A DNA stretch of 64,000 nt. Origin: Alteromonas gilva (GTDB lineage: Bacteria; Pseudomonadota; Gammaproteobacteria; Enterobacterales; Alteromonadaceae). The stretch is from contig NZ_JAQQXP010000002.1 in assembly GCF_028595265.1 (NCBI RefSeq), positions 124,001 to 188,000 on the forward strand. The letters run 5' to 3'. Of this stretch, positions 25,667 to 34,852 are shown in pieces. The notes beneath the pieces are model-generated. The model was given only the letters and a program-made list of their open reading frames with translations, searched no databases and was not told the origin of the DNA. How positions within the stretch are numbered: position 1 is the first letter of the stretch; every line of letters starts with the position of its first letter. The translations under genes and the position numbers were made by a program.

Positions 25667-26566
25667 ATGACAAGGCATGTTGCAATTGTTGGTTGCGGGA
25701 ACGTTGGGGGGGCACTGGCGCATTCACTCATTAATAAAGGCATTGTGAATGAACTGACGCTAATCGATAGCGACCTTAACAAGGTCACCAGCCATGCCAC
25801 GGACTTACGGGACGCGTTGGTAGCCCTGGACGAACACGTGACGATAAGGGTTAACGATACGGCTGCCATGCTAAGCGCCGATGTTATTGTGGTTGCGTTA
25901 GGTCCGCGCACCATTAGCACGCTGGACCGACTCGCAGAGTACGCCAGCAACAAAGCCAGTATTATTGAGTTGGCACACACGCTTCACGCGGCCGATTACG
26001 ATGGTATTGTGCTCAATATCACCAATCCCTGTGATGTGATTACGCAGGTTTTGCAGCAGGAATCGGGCTTACCTGCCAGCCGTGTGTTTGGTACCGGCAC
26101 CGCGCTGGACACCTTGCGTTTAAAAAGAGTATTGAGTGAATTGTTAGGCGTGAGCCCTGCCGATGTTGCGGGCTATGTTGCCGGCGAACACGGTGATTCG
26201 CAGTTTATAGTGTGGTCTTCACTGCGTGTGGCAGGTCAGGCGGTGGAAAACAGCCTGTCCGATGAGTTGAAAGCGCAGTTGGAAAAACAGGTCGCAGACC
26301 TTGGCAGCGACATCTATGCCGGTAAGCAATGCACCGAGTTTGGTATTGCCGCGATAGCGACAAACATTTGCACCGCCATTCTCACCGACAGCCGGCGCGT
26401 ATTTTCGGTGTCTGTCTATGACCGCGAGGCAGGTTGCTACATCAGTCATCCAAGTCAGGTTGGTAGCTTTGGTTTAGGTAAGCGTTTCACACTGCATCTG
26501 AATGCCAGCGAACAACGCAAATTTAGGCACTCGGCCGACATTATTGGTCAGCACGCGGTATTGTAA
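25667..26566 (+). CDS. L-lactate/malate dehydrogenase superfamily 2-hydroxyacid dehydrogenase with atypical specificity loop
   Basis: This 299-aa NAD-dependent enzyme keeps the fold and catalysis of LDH: GCGNVGG nucleotide loop (10-16), Asp in TLIDSD, N120 in TNPCD, R151 for substrate carboxylate, and H175 in GEHGDS with the loop Arg at R88. The specificity position that is Gln in lactate and Arg in malate dehydrogenases appears to be Thr (T82), in a rewritten loop GPRTISTLDR. That suggests a larger or different 2-oxo/2-hydroxy acid than pyruvate or oxaloacetate. It follows the island's LysR and ends at a strong terminator. An argininic acid/2-ketoarginine role is conceivable but untested. 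Confidence 0.8.
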   Translation: MTRHVAIVGCGNVGGALAHSLINKGIVNELTLIDSDLNKVTSHATDLRDALVALDEHVTIRVNDTAAMLSADVIVVALGPRTISTLDRLAEYASNKASIIELAHTLHAADYDGIVLNITNPCDVITQVLQQESGLPASRVFGTGTALDTLRLKRVLSELLGVSPADVAGYVAGEHGDSQFIVWSSLRVAGQAVENSLSDELKAQLEKQVADLGSDIYAGKQCTEFGIAAIATNICTAILTDSRRVFSVSVYDREAGCYISHPSQVGSFGLGKRFTLHLNASEQRKFRHSADIIGQHAVL

Positions 26567-26631
26567 TGATTGCTACTAAGAGCATTCATGGTGAACCAAA
26601 AGGTGGTTAACCTGCCTTTTTGTTCTTCGTT

Positions 26632-26657
26632 AGACCCGCCTGTGCGGGTCTTTTTTT
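26632..26657 (+). terminator. Rho-independent terminator after the LDH-like gene
   Basis: AGACCCGC (26632-26639), CTGT loop, GCGGGTCT (26644-26651) and a run of seven T. This is a textbook intrinsic terminator 66 bp past the stop codon. A weaker AAAAGG...CCTTTTT hairpin lies just upstream at about 26599-26621. It lies between convergent genes and could also limit read-through from the other strand. Confidence 0.9.
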
Positions 26658-26682
26658 GTCTGGTGTAACGGCTATCGAGCGG

Positions 26683-27438
26683 TTAATGCTGGTAGGAGGG
26701 GTCGATACGATCCAGTTTACGGCGCATCGCCTGCCAAATCAGCGCGATACTTTGCGCCTGATAATCAGGATTGGCGGCCTGTTGCGCAACATGTTCGGCA
26801 GTCTCGTCAGAGGGAATTAACAATTCGCCACCGGTTTTCAAAGTCTCTATTTGTATTTCGCAGGCCTTATTGAGGTAATACATGCGGTAAAACGCTTCAG
26901 CAACGCTGCGTCCTACGGTAAGTAAACCATGGTTGCGCAGGATCATACTATGGTGACTTCCCAGGGCATCGACAATAGCGCTGCGTTCATCACATTCCAG
27001 CGGAATGCCCTGGTAGTCGTAATAGGCTATGCGGTTAAAAAACTCCATGCTGGTTTGATTAAGTGGCAGTAAACCCATCGTCAGACCGGCAACTGCCATA
27101 CCGGCCATAGTATGGGTGTGCATGACGCAATGCGCATCCTCGCGCGCCATGTGCACGGCACTGTGGATGGTAAAACCGGCCGGATTGACCAACGCCTGAC
27201 CCTGGCCGGCATGATTACCCTGCACATCAACTTCAACCAGGCTGGAGGCGCAAATCTCCTCTGGCAGTAAGCCATAGCGGTTAAGTAAAAAACGGTTGTC
27301 GCTATGGGGGCAGCGAGCTGAAATGTGGGTAAAGATAGTGTCACCCCAGCCCTCAAGATCAAGTAAGCGGTAGGCCGCAGCCAGGTCGACGCGTAAGTTG
27401 TGTTCGTCATCGGTATTAGTGCTGCTTAGGCCAGCCAT
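26683..27438 (-). CDS. Class II aldolase/adducin family protein
   Basis: This 251-aa protein has the class II aldolase/adducin fold. The zinc site is seen as MHTHT (H107, H109) with a further His in RNHGLLTVG, and the phosphate/substrate loops THISAR and NPAGF are present. Bacterial members include fuculose- or rhamnulose-phosphate aldolases, ribulose-5-phosphate epimerase and many of unknown substrate. AAGGA precedes the ATG. It is convergent with the LDH-like gene and not in an operon with the rhamnose genes, which already have their own aldolase. The function is not assigned. Confidence 0.83.
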   Translation of the reverse strand: MAGLSSTNTDDEHNLRVDLAAAYRLLDLEGWGDTIFTHISARCPHSDNRFLLNRYGLLPEEICASSLVEVDVQGNHAGQGQALVNPAGFTIHSAVHMAREDAHCVMHTHTMAGMAVAGLTMGLLPLNQTSMEFFNRIAYYDYQGIPLECDERSAIVDALGSHHSMILRNHGLLTVGRSVAEAFYRMYYLNKACEIQIETLKTGGELLIPSDETAEHVAQQAANPDYQAQSIALIWQAMRRKLDRIDPSYQH

Positions 27439-27649
27439 ACTAAGTTCCTTACTGAATTGTCATTAAGCAGAAGTGATCAGACGGTAAAGCAGTCTGCTTA
27501 TTCTACCAAATTATTTATTGTAAGAGCGGCATACCAAAAACGCATAGCTGGGGGAGCCTTGTTGAGTTCGGCCGCAAAAAAACTCGCAATAGCCTGTCAT
27601 TGGGCTGCAAAATTTGCTTATATGATTGCGACCTCACTTACCGGGCGCC

Positions 27650-28198
27650 ATGACCATGGATCTTAAAACACTATCGTCACAAATCGAAAATTTCGACGCG
27701 GCACCGCCTTTTGACCAATGGCACCCGCCATTTTGTGGCGATATTGACATGACCATTAAAGCCGATGGCAGCTGGTGGTACATGGGGAGCCCCATAGGAC
27801 GGGAAAAGCTTGTTAAACTGTTCGCCAACGTGTTACTCAGGGACGGCGATGATTATTATTTAAAAACCCCTGCCGAACTGGTCCGAATTCAGGTTGAAGA
27901 TGCTCCATATGTCATTACTCAATGGCAACAGCATCACACTGATAACGGCGACGTAATAGAAGTAAGCACAAACTTAGGGCATAAGGTGCTGCTTGGTGAA
28001 ACCCACCCGTTAAGCTTTGATGACAGCAACCCGGAAAATCCGCGTCTGTATGTGGATATACACCGCGGCCTGAAGGCGCTGGTGCATCGCAATGTGTATT
28101 ATCAGTGGATAGCTCTGGGTCAACAACAGGTTATTGATGATCAAACCCACCTTATGCTGTTCAGCGGTGGTGCGGCATTTAGTCTCGGGCAGTGCTAG
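27650..28198 (+). CDS. DUF1285 family protein
   Basis: This protein of about 182 aa matches DUF1285: the N-terminal PPFDQWHPPFCGDIDMTI region, a GSWWYMGSPIGREKLVKLF motif, and a YYLKTPAELVRIQVEDAP segment are typical. The family has a two-barrel structure and no established function. The start is either the ATG at 27650 or 27656. The upstream TTG at 27626 is unlikely. It appears to be a single-gene unit. Confidence 0.8.
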   Translation: MTMDLKTLSSQIENFDAAPPFDQWHPPFCGDIDMTIKADGSWWYMGSPIGREKLVKLFANVLLRDGDDYYLKTPAELVRIQVEDAPYVITQWQQHHTDNGDVIEVSTNLGHKVLLGETHPLSFDDSNPENPRLYVDIHRGLKALVHRNVYYQWIALGQQQVIDDQTHLMLFSGGAAFSLGQC

Positions 28199-28342
28199 CA
28201 GATAGCCGATATGGCATGTTAAACCATGCTTCACAGCGCAGGCCTGTTAACCGCCGGCAATAACCTTATTCAACATTCCCCCAAGCAGGCGCGCATAATA
28301 CGCCTTGGATCAACTATCACTATTAACGGCTGGTTAACATTA

Positions 28343-28378
28343 TGATTTTTTGTGATTGGTATTGATTGAATGTGATTG
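28343..28378. promoter_or_regulatory. Four TGATT(G) direct repeats at exact 10-bp phase, candidate DeoR operator
   Basis: TGATT occurs at 28343, 28353, 28363 and 28373; the last three read TGATTG. The spacing is one helical turn, so all faces line up. It lies about 108 bp before the sugar kinase start. The same arrangement recurs before the aldolase/dehydrogenase gene (30981), and an inverted version precedes the DeoR gene itself (29904). Confidence 0.65.
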
Positions 28379-28485
28379 CTGGTGTATTTTGTTGGAATCG
28401 TGTTAATGAATGGTGGTGATAATTACTGCCGCAAAAAATGGCCAGTCAGCTTTTGCTGGTCTTAGTTAGCTGTTGGAGTTTCGCA

Positions 28486-29874
28486 ATGTTGCAAGCTGTT
28501 CTCGATATTGGCAAGACGCATATTAAACTGTTGGTGATCGAAAATGGCCAGCCTGCTGCAAGTTTTAGCAGTAAAAATGCGCCGCTCATGGGGATGTACC
28601 CCCAGGCTGATGTGGACGGTATTTGGCGATGGTTAACTGAGACGTTAAAGTCTTACAGTCGAACCGCCGAGATAAGCGCAATCGTTGTTACCACCCATGG
28701 TGCTACGGCGGCGCTGATTGACAATAGTGTCGGTGATCGCGACCAAGCGCTGGCGTTAGCGGTACTCGATTATGAGTACGATGGCATAGCGCAGTGTGAG
28801 TCAGATTACGCCGCAGTGCGCCCCGATTTTAATGAAACTCTCTCGCCCCAGCTGCCTGCCGGGCTTAATTTAGGTCGCCAGCTGTTCTGGCTGCAAGCTA
28901 AGTATCCAAAGGCGTTTTCACGGGTCACCCATATTCTTATGTATCCACAATACTGGGCCTGGCGACTGGGCGCAGAGCTGGCATCCGAAGTCACTTCTTT
29001 GGGTTGTCATACCGATCTGTGGCAACCCGCGGTTAAAGACTATTCTACGCTGGTTGAGCGTTGCGGTTGGCGAGACTTATTTCCGCCGCTTAAGAATGCC
29101 TGGGATGAGCTGGGTACGGTAAGCCAGGCAGTATCACAACAGACCAGCCTGCCGGCAGATTGTAAGATCTATACCGGCATTCATGATAGTAACGCCAGTT
29201 TACTGCGTTATCTCTTGCAGCGCTGTGCTGCGGATGAGAGCTTCACGGTAATCTCAACCGGTACGTGGACAATTGCGATGCAAGCTAATGGTGATGTCAG
29301 TCAGTTGGGGGCCCACCGCGACACGCTGGCGAATGTGGATATTTTTAAGCAGCCGGTGAGCTGTGCCCGTTTTATGGGCGGGCGAGAGTACGAAACAATA
29401 TGTGCACGTCTGGGCGGTAATATCAGTATGGCCGCGCAACCTGCCGACATTCAGCAAGCAATTAATGAACGCTGGCTGGTAACGCCTGACTTCAGTAATG
29501 GTAATGGCCCCTTTGGTGGCGCTGAGCCCGTTTTGGCGTGTCCGGCGCAGCCGCCAGCACCGCAGGCGATTGCCACACTCTATTGTGCGTTGATGATCGA
29601 TCAACGCCTGAATGACCTTAACGCTACCGGCCCTATTTATATTGAAGGCGCGTTTTTAAAAAATACCTTGCTGTGTGAATTGGTAGCGCAACTGCGCCCT
29701 GAGCAGACGGTGATGTTGTCACAAGATAATACCGGTACGGTGATGGGGGCTGCAGCGCTCATCGGTTTCGACAGCAATACCGCAATGGCCCTGGAGCTGC
29801 AACCGTGCCGGGCGTCAGCGTTCACTGGCCTGGATGAATATCGACAAAACTGGTACCAACGAATAAATCAATAA
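28486..29874 (+). CDS. FGGY-family carbohydrate kinase, probable L-rhamnulokinase
   Basis: This kinase of about 462 aa belongs to the FGGY family. It has the N-terminal phosphate-binding segment LDIGKTHIKL, a mid-region VVTTHGATAA and the C-terminal ATP-side segments ISTGTWTIAM and GPIYIEGAFLKN. Its neighbours (DeoR regulator, rhamnulose-phosphate aldolase fusion, rhamnose isomerase) indicate phosphorylation of L-rhamnulose at C1. The start at 28486 has TTGGAG upstream and gives the normal family N-terminus; the frame from 28438 adds a hydrophobic tail without support. Phased TGATT repeats precede it. Reads as the first gene of the rhamnose module. Confidence 0.83.
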   Translation: MLQAVLDIGKTHIKLLVIENGQPAASFSSKNAPLMGMYPQADVDGIWRWLTETLKSYSRTAEISAIVVTTHGATAALIDNSVGDRDQALALAVLDYEYDGIAQCESDYAAVRPDFNETLSPQLPAGLNLGRQLFWLQAKYPKAFSRVTHILMYPQYWAWRLGAELASEVTSLGCHTDLWQPAVKDYSTLVERCGWRDLFPPLKNAWDELGTVSQAVSQQTSLPADCKIYTGIHDSNASLLRYLLQRCAADESFTVISTGTWTIAMQANGDVSQLGAHRDTLANVDIFKQPVSCARFMGGREYETICARLGGNISMAAQPADIQQAINERWLVTPDFSNGNGPFGGAEPVLACPAQPPAPQAIATLYCALMIDQRLNDLNATGPIYIEGAFLKNTLLCELVAQLRPEQTVMLSQDNTGTVMGAAALIGFDSNTAMALELQPCRASAFTGLDEYRQNWYQRINQ

Positions 29875-29903
29875 GCAATCAGTTTCAATTATGAAACATT
29901 CAC

Positions 29904-29935
29904 AAGCAATCACAAATCTACGTTTTTGATTGCTT
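29904..29935. promoter_or_regulatory. Inverted repeat AAGCAATCA/TGATTGCTT before the DeoR gene
   Basis: AAGCAATCA (29904-29912) and TGATTGCTT (29927-29935) are perfect 9-bp arms 14 bp apart. They contain the same TGATTG word found in the phased repeats upstream of the kinase and of the aldolase fusion. The place fits autoregulation by the DeoR protein, whose ATG is at 29998. No T run follows, so a terminator for the kinase is less likely. Confidence 0.6.
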
Positions 29936-29997
29936 GCGTGAGGATAGGTGATTATATTAACTTCCTACAGTCTAATAATGATTATAAAGGAAGCACT

Positions 29998-30783
29998 ATG
30001 CTGGAAAAGCAGCGACACCAGCTTATTTTGGATATTCTTGACGAAACGACCTTTGTTAGCGTCAGAGATCTGTGTACCCAGCTAGATTCTTCCGAAGCGA
30101 CCATTCGGCGCGATCTGAACAAACTGGCCGATGCCAATAAGTTGAAAAAGATCCGTGGTGGCGCCCAGGTGCTTGAAGACCGCTCTGTTGCCAGCTTTAA
30201 GTTATCCGGCAACGCGTTTTTGGTTGATCGGGAGCGTAATGTCGACACCAAAAGAATGATTGCAAAAGCCGCGACCGAACTGTGTGAAGATGGCGAGTCG
30301 ATCATCATCAACGGCGGCTCGTCAACCTTTATGATGTCTGAATTTCTTACCGAACGGCGGATGAACATTCTTACCAATTCGTTTGTGCTGGCCCATGAGT
30401 TACTGGAAAACAGTCAAAATCAGGTCACTTTACCCGGCGGTGAAGTGTATCGTAAGCAAAGTATTATTCTGAGTTCATTCGAAAACGACACTACGCAAAA
30501 CTACCGTGGCAGCAAAATGTTTATGGGCACGCCCGGGATCAGCGAGTTTGGCGTTATGGAGAGTGACCCACTGTTGATTCTGGCTGAACAAAAGCTGCGT
30601 AAGCGGGCTGACAAACTCATCGTGCTGGCCGACAGCACTAAGATTGGTGTAAAAGGAAATCTAATATTCTGCGGGCTGGACGAAGTGGATACCATCATTA
30701 CCGACAGCAATGCAGCGCCGGAAGCCCTCGATAAAATTCGTCAGCGCGGCATTAATGTTGTGGTGGTAGAAGCCTGCGGTTAG
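29998..30783 (+). CDS. DeoR/GlpR-family regulator of the rhamnose genes
   Basis: This 261-aa DeoR-family repressor starts MLEKQRHQLIL. The winged helix at residues 1-57 includes the family signature SEATIRRDLNKLADANKLKKIRGGA, and the C-terminal sugar-phosphate-sensing domain resembles ISOCOT/DeoR effector domains (IINGGSSTF near 101-109, later LIVLADSTKIG). AAAGGA precedes the ATG at 29998; the ORF can be extended upstream to 29926 but that would run through the operator. It lies between kinase and aldolase genes of the rhamnose module. TGATTG-type sites in three promoters are its likely targets. Confidence 0.88.
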   Translation: MLEKQRHQLILDILDETTFVSVRDLCTQLDSSEATIRRDLNKLADANKLKKIRGGAQVLEDRSVASFKLSGNAFLVDRERNVDTKRMIAKAATELCEDGESIIINGGSSTFMMSEFLTERRMNILTNSFVLAHELLENSQNQVTLPGGEVYRKQSIILSSFENDTTQNYRGSKMFMGTPGISEFGVMESDPLLILAEQKLRKRADKLIVLADSTKIGVKGNLIFCGLDEVDTIITDSNAAPEALDKIRQRGINVVVVEACG

Positions 30784-30980
30784 TTTCCTTTGTGGCCGGC
30801 GGCAACGTCGGTACCTGCCTCGTTTTATTCAAAGTTCTGCACTTTTTTTCCTGCCAATTATCCGTGTGTTGTTAAACGGGCGATTGCACTGCCTGACTGC
30901 CGTTCAATTTTTAGTCAGTTTCCCGGTTATATTTCAGTAAGTTTCACAGATAAAACAATTGTAAAAATGTTGTTATATAT

Positions 30981-31015
30981 TGATTGATTATGATTGACAA
31001 AGATTGGTTGAGATG
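30981..31015. promoter_or_regulatory. Phased TGATTG-type repeats before the aldolase/dehydrogenase fusion
   Basis: TGATTG at 30981 and 30991, AGATTG at 31001 and AGATG at 31011 keep the same 10-bp phase seen before the kinase gene. The array ends about 75 bp before the fusion-gene start, a position suited to repression or activation. The rest of the 305-bp gap (30784-31088) is AT-rich with nothing else recognised. Confidence 0.6.
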
Positions 31016-31088
31016 TATATTGAATTTAAATGAACGGTAATTTTCAATAACCGCCAAAATCGATTACTTGAATTCACAGGACTCCGCT

Positions 31089-33281
31089 ATGCCTTACAAA
31101 CCCGATGAATATAAACACGTCAATTATTTGTGGGAAGACCACATTGCTGATGAACTCAGTCCCGTTGATAACCTCGTGTATCGCTCTAATAAGTTGGGTG
31201 AGGATCAGCGCATAACCAATACTGGTGGGGGCAATACCTCAGCCAAGCTGACAGAAAAGGATCCGCTCACCGGTGAAGAAGTGGAAGTCCTATGGGTGAA
31301 AGGCTCTGGGGGGGATTTACGCACCTCCAAACACGAAAACTTTTCGTCGCTGTATCAGGATAAACTCAATGCGCTGGATGACGTGTATCAGGCTTATTCC
31401 GATAAAGGTTACAAGTCGGCAGGCGAAGACCGCATGGTCGGCATGTTTAAGCACTGTAATTTTTGTCTGAACCCGCGAGCTTCGTCTATTGATACCCCGC
31501 TGCATTCAATGATCGATGAGAAGCACGTTGATCACCTGCACCCTAACGCGGTGATTTCGGTTGCCTCATGTAAAGATCAGGAAGCGTTAACCGAAGTGAT
31601 ATGGGGTGGCAAGCTCGCCTACGTGCCGTGGATGCGCCCAGGCTGGGAAGCCGCCAAACTGTGTGAAGACACCTATGCAAAGAAGCCTGATATATGGGGC
31701 ATTCTGCTTGGCCAGCATGGTCATACCAACTGGTCATCAGAGAGTAAAAGCTGTTACGAAACATCACTGTGGGTAATAGAAACCGCAGCCCGTTATATTG
31801 AAGAACATGACAAGGGCGACCTGACCTTCGGCGGTCAGAAGTATGCGGCACTCAGTGAAGCAGAGCGCACCGAACTGCTCACCGGATTTTTACCGGTTGC
31901 CCGCGGTCTGGTTTCAAACAAGGTTAAATTTATTGGTACAGTACAAACCGACGACGCCACCCTGCGGTTTGTAAACAGCGTCGATGCCAAGCGTCTTGCG
32001 GCATTGGGTACGTCATGCCCGGATCATTTTTTGCGCACCAAAATTAAGCCACTGTTTGTTGATTTTGACCCGCAAAATGATGATTTGGCAACGCTTATAG
32101 AAAAATTTAAGCAGGGTCTGGAGCAATATCGCGAAGACTACACCGCTTATTATAATGCCTGTAAACGGGACGATTCACCGGCAATGCGTGATCCGAGCCC
32201 AACCGTCATTTTAATTCCGGGGGTCGGCATGATTGCCTGGGGTAAAAATAAGAGTGAGTCGCGGGTAACTGCCGAGTTTTACAATTGTGCCATTGAAGTG
32301 ATGCGCGGTGCTGAAGCCATCTCTGAATATACGGCGTTGCCAGCGCAGGAAGCCTTTGATATTGAATACTGGGCACTTGAAGAAGCCAAGTTGCAACGTA
32401 TGCCAGCCGAAAAAACACTGGCACGCGATGTGGTAGTGGTAATTGGTGCCGGTGATGGCATTGGTAAAGCAACGGCACACCGGGTGGCTAAAGAAGGCGC
32501 TCACGTGGTGTGCGCCGACCTTAAGCTGGAGAATGCTGAACAAACTGCTGCCGAATTGACCGCCATTTATGGTCAGGGCATTGGCGTAGCCGGCACCGGC
32601 CTTTCTGCTTGTGGACCTGCCATTGCGCTGGCGGTAGACATTACCAAACGCGACACGGTAGAGGCGATGTTTAAGCAGGTACTGCTGGCTTACGGTGGTA
32701 TTGATAAAGTTGTTGTTACCGCGGGTGTATTCATCGCCGAAGGCGCTGATCTGGCTAAAAATGACGACGTGTTTGACCTAAGCTTTGGCGTTAATGTGAA
32801 AGGCGGTTATGTGGTGGCCTCGGAGGCAAATAAAATCTGGCAGCAACAGGCGCTTAAAGGTGCAATGGTGTTAACCACCAGTGTTAATGCCGCGGTATCG
32901 AAGAAGGGCTCGCTGGCTTATGACACCAGTAAAGCGGCAGCCAATCACCTGATGCGCGAGTTAGCCGTCACTCTGGCCCCCTTAGTTAACGTTAATGCGT
33001 TGGCTCCGGCGACGGTAGTGCAGGGCAGTAACATGTTTCCCCGTGACCGCGTAATTTCATCGCTTAGCAAATACAATATTGAATTTTCAGAAAGCGAATC
33101 AACCGAAACATTACGCAATAAACTGGCAGGGTTCTATGCACAGCGTACCCTGACCAAGCAACCCATTACACCGGATGACCAGGCAGAAGCTGCTTATTTA
33201 TTAATATCGGGTCAACTGAGTAAAACGACAGGACAGGTTGTCAGTGTAGACGGTGGTCTGCATGAAGCCTTCTTGCGCTAG
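31089..33281 (+). CDS. Bifunctional rhamnulose-1-phosphate aldolase / L-lactaldehyde dehydrogenase
   Basis: This 730-aa fusion has an N-terminal class II aldolase domain (about residues 1-420, with the GGGNTSAK and GQHGHTNW segments) and a C-terminal short-chain dehydrogenase (from about 445: VVVIGAGDGIGKATA, with the catalytic YDTSK near 609). It cleaves L-rhamnulose-1-phosphate to dihydroxyacetone phosphate and L-lactaldehyde, then oxidises the aldehyde to L-lactate with NAD. The architecture is known from rhamnose clusters of many proteobacteria. The start at 31089 has CAGGA upstream; the TTG at 31068 is rejected. It is followed after 9 bp by the isomerase gene. Confidence 0.9.
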   Translation: MPYKPDEYKHVNYLWEDHIADELSPVDNLVYRSNKLGEDQRITNTGGGNTSAKLTEKDPLTGEEVEVLWVKGSGGDLRTSKHENFSSLYQDKLNALDDVYQAYSDKGYKSAGEDRMVGMFKHCNFCLNPRASSIDTPLHSMIDEKHVDHLHPNAVISVASCKDQEALTEVIWGGKLAYVPWMRPGWEAAKLCEDTYAKKPDIWGILLGQHGHTNWSSESKSCYETSLWVIETAARYIEEHDKGDLTFGGQKYAALSEAERTELLTGFLPVARGLVSNKVKFIGTVQTDDATLRFVNSVDAKRLAALGTSCPDHFLRTKIKPLFVDFDPQNDDLATLIEKFKQGLEQYREDYTAYYNACKRDDSPAMRDPSPTVILIPGVGMIAWGKNKSESRVTAEFYNCAIEVMRGAEAISEYTALPAQEAFDIEYWALEEAKLQRMPAEKTLARDVVVVIGAGDGIGKATAHRVAKEGAHVVCADLKLENAEQTAAELTAIYGQGIGVAGTGLSACGPAIALAVDITKRDTVEAMFKQVLLAYGGIDKVVVTAGVFIAEGADLAKNDDVFDLSFGVNVKGGYVVASEANKIWQQQALKGAMVLTTSVNAAVSKKGSLAYDTSKAAANHLMRELAVTLAPLVNVNALAPATVVQGSNMFPRDRVISSLSKYNIEFSESESTETLRNKLAGFYAQRTLTKQPITPDDQAEAAYLLISGQLSKTTGQVVSVDGGLHEAFLR

Positions 33282-33290
33282 GAGTTCATT

Positions 33291-34586
33291 ATGTTAAGAA
33301 GAATAGATTCAGCCATCATCAGCGCTGAAAACAGCAAGTTGCAAAGCGACTTAGACACTGATTATGCCGCACTGGGCGACAAACTGGCCCGTCAGGATAT
33401 CGATATTGAAACCCTCACCAAAGCGGCGGGGGAGTTTCAGATTGCCGTGCCTTCATGGGGAACCGGCACCGGTGGTACCCGTTTCGCCCGATTCCCGGGT
33501 ACCGGCGAGCCGCGTAACATTTACGAAAAACTCGAAGACTGCGCGGTTATCAATGAGCTCTCAGGTTGTACTGACTCGGTGTCGCCTCACTTCCCCTGGG
33601 ACAAGGTTGACGACTTCAGCGAACTCAAACAGCAAGCGGACGAGTATGGTATCAAGTGGGTGTCGGTTAACTCTAACACCTTTCAGGATCAGCCCGGTCA
33701 GGCAGTTTCTTATAAATACGGCAGTTTAAGTAATACCCAGGCGGCATCCCGTGAGCTTGCCATTCAACACAACCTCGATTGCATTGAGTATGGCAAGCAA
33801 CTGGGTGCAAAAAGCCTTACCGTGTGGGTAGGCGATGGCTCTAATCATCCTGGTCAGCAGCATTTTCAGCGTGCTTTTGAGCGTTACCTTGCCAGTATGG
33901 AAAAGATTTATCAGGGATTGCCTGATGACTGGGAAATGCACATTGAGCACAAAATGTTTGAGCCGGCTTTTTATTCGACCATTATTCAGGATTGGGGATC
34001 GAATATTCTGGCGGCCATGCAACTGGGGCCAAAGTGTAAGTCGCTGGTCGATCTTGGCCACCATGCGCCTAACACTAACATCGAAATGATCGTATCGCGC
34101 CTCATCCAGTTTAAAAAGCTCGGCGGCTTTCACTTTAACGACAGTAAGTACGGCGATGACGACCTTGACAGCGGTTCGTTGCACCCGTATCAGCAGTTCC
34201 TTATTTTCAACGAACTGGTGGATGCTGAGTATCGCCAGCAAAGCGAGTTTAACCCGGCCTATATGCTCGACCAGTCACACAATGTGACCGACCCGGCAGA
34301 GAGTCTGATTAACTCAGCGATTGAAGTGCAACGCTCGTATGTTAAAGCGCTGTTAGTTAACCGCGAAAAACTCTATGGCTACCAGGATGACAATGACGCG
34401 TTAATGGCATCGCTCGAGCTTAAAAACGCGTTTAATCTGGATGTCTCGCCAATTCTGGCCATGGCACGATTGCGCAAAGGGGCGGCTATCGATCCTCTTA
34501 GCGTTTACCGCAGTGTTGGTTATCGCGCCAGTATGGCTGAGGCCCGTCCACGGGATCCGAATGCCACCGGTTCAGGTATCGTATAA
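33291..34586 (+). CDS. L-rhamnose isomerase, RhaI type (TIM-barrel)
   Basis: This 431-aa enzyme belongs to the xylose-isomerase-like TIM-barrel group annotated as L-rhamnose catabolism isomerase, the non-E. coli type. It has VPSWGTGTGGTRFARFPGTG near the N-terminus, MHIEHKMFEPAFYSTIIQD with metal-binding Glu and neighbouring acids, VDLGHHAPNTNIE and GGFHFNDSKYGDDDLDSG for the second metal set. It converts L-rhamnose to L-rhamnulose. GGAG is near the ATG and it lies 9 bp after the aldolase fusion. A weak hairpin terminator follows. No rhamnose transporter or mutarotase gene is in the window. Confidence 0.88.
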   Translation: MLRRIDSAIISAENSKLQSDLDTDYAALGDKLARQDIDIETLTKAAGEFQIAVPSWGTGTGGTRFARFPGTGEPRNIYEKLEDCAVINELSGCTDSVSPHFPWDKVDDFSELKQQADEYGIKWVSVNSNTFQDQPGQAVSYKYGSLSNTQAASRELAIQHNLDCIEYGKQLGAKSLTVWVGDGSNHPGQQHFQRAFERYLASMEKIYQGLPDDWEMHIEHKMFEPAFYSTIIQDWGSNILAAMQLGPKCKSLVDLGHHAPNTNIEMIVSRLIQFKKLGGFHFNDSKYGDDDLDSGSLHPYQQFLIFNELVDAEYRQQSEFNPAYMLDQSHNVTDPAESLINSAIEVQRSYVKALLVNREKLYGYQDDNDALMASLELKNAFNLDVSPILAMARLRKGAAIDPLSVYRSVGYRASMAEARPRDPNATGSGIV

Positions 34587-34601
34587 CCACGAGACCATCT
34601 T

Positions 34602-34627
34602 ACCGGCTCGCGTTTGTGAGCCGGTTT
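34602..34627 (+). terminator. Hairpin terminator after the rhamnose isomerase
   Basis: ACCGGCTC (34602-34609) and GAGCCGGT (34618-34625) form an 8-bp GC-rich stem with an 8-nt loop, followed by only three T. It ends the aldolase/isomerase transcript and separates it from the lactate oxidising gene 225 bp on. Confidence 0.6.
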
Positions 34628-34852
34628 AGCAAAGAGTGTGCTTGATCAGCTTACTTCGTTTTTTTACCTCCCAGTTTAGAAACGAAGATAGCTGGTCATT
34701 TTTTCGCTTGGGTTTTGGCCGCTGCTGGTGTTTTTATTGTATCGTTGCAGAGCAATTATCATTAACACAGTACATAGCTGAATATCCGGGCGCACATGCC
34801 ATATGCTTAACCTTTCCTGTAGTATTTCAGCCACTAATTACGGACAATCAGC

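Noticed and set aside
33726..34241. 171-aa minus-strand ORF inside the rhamnose isomerase gene
   Set aside because: It is antisense to a family-supported gene and its composition is typical of a shadow frame.
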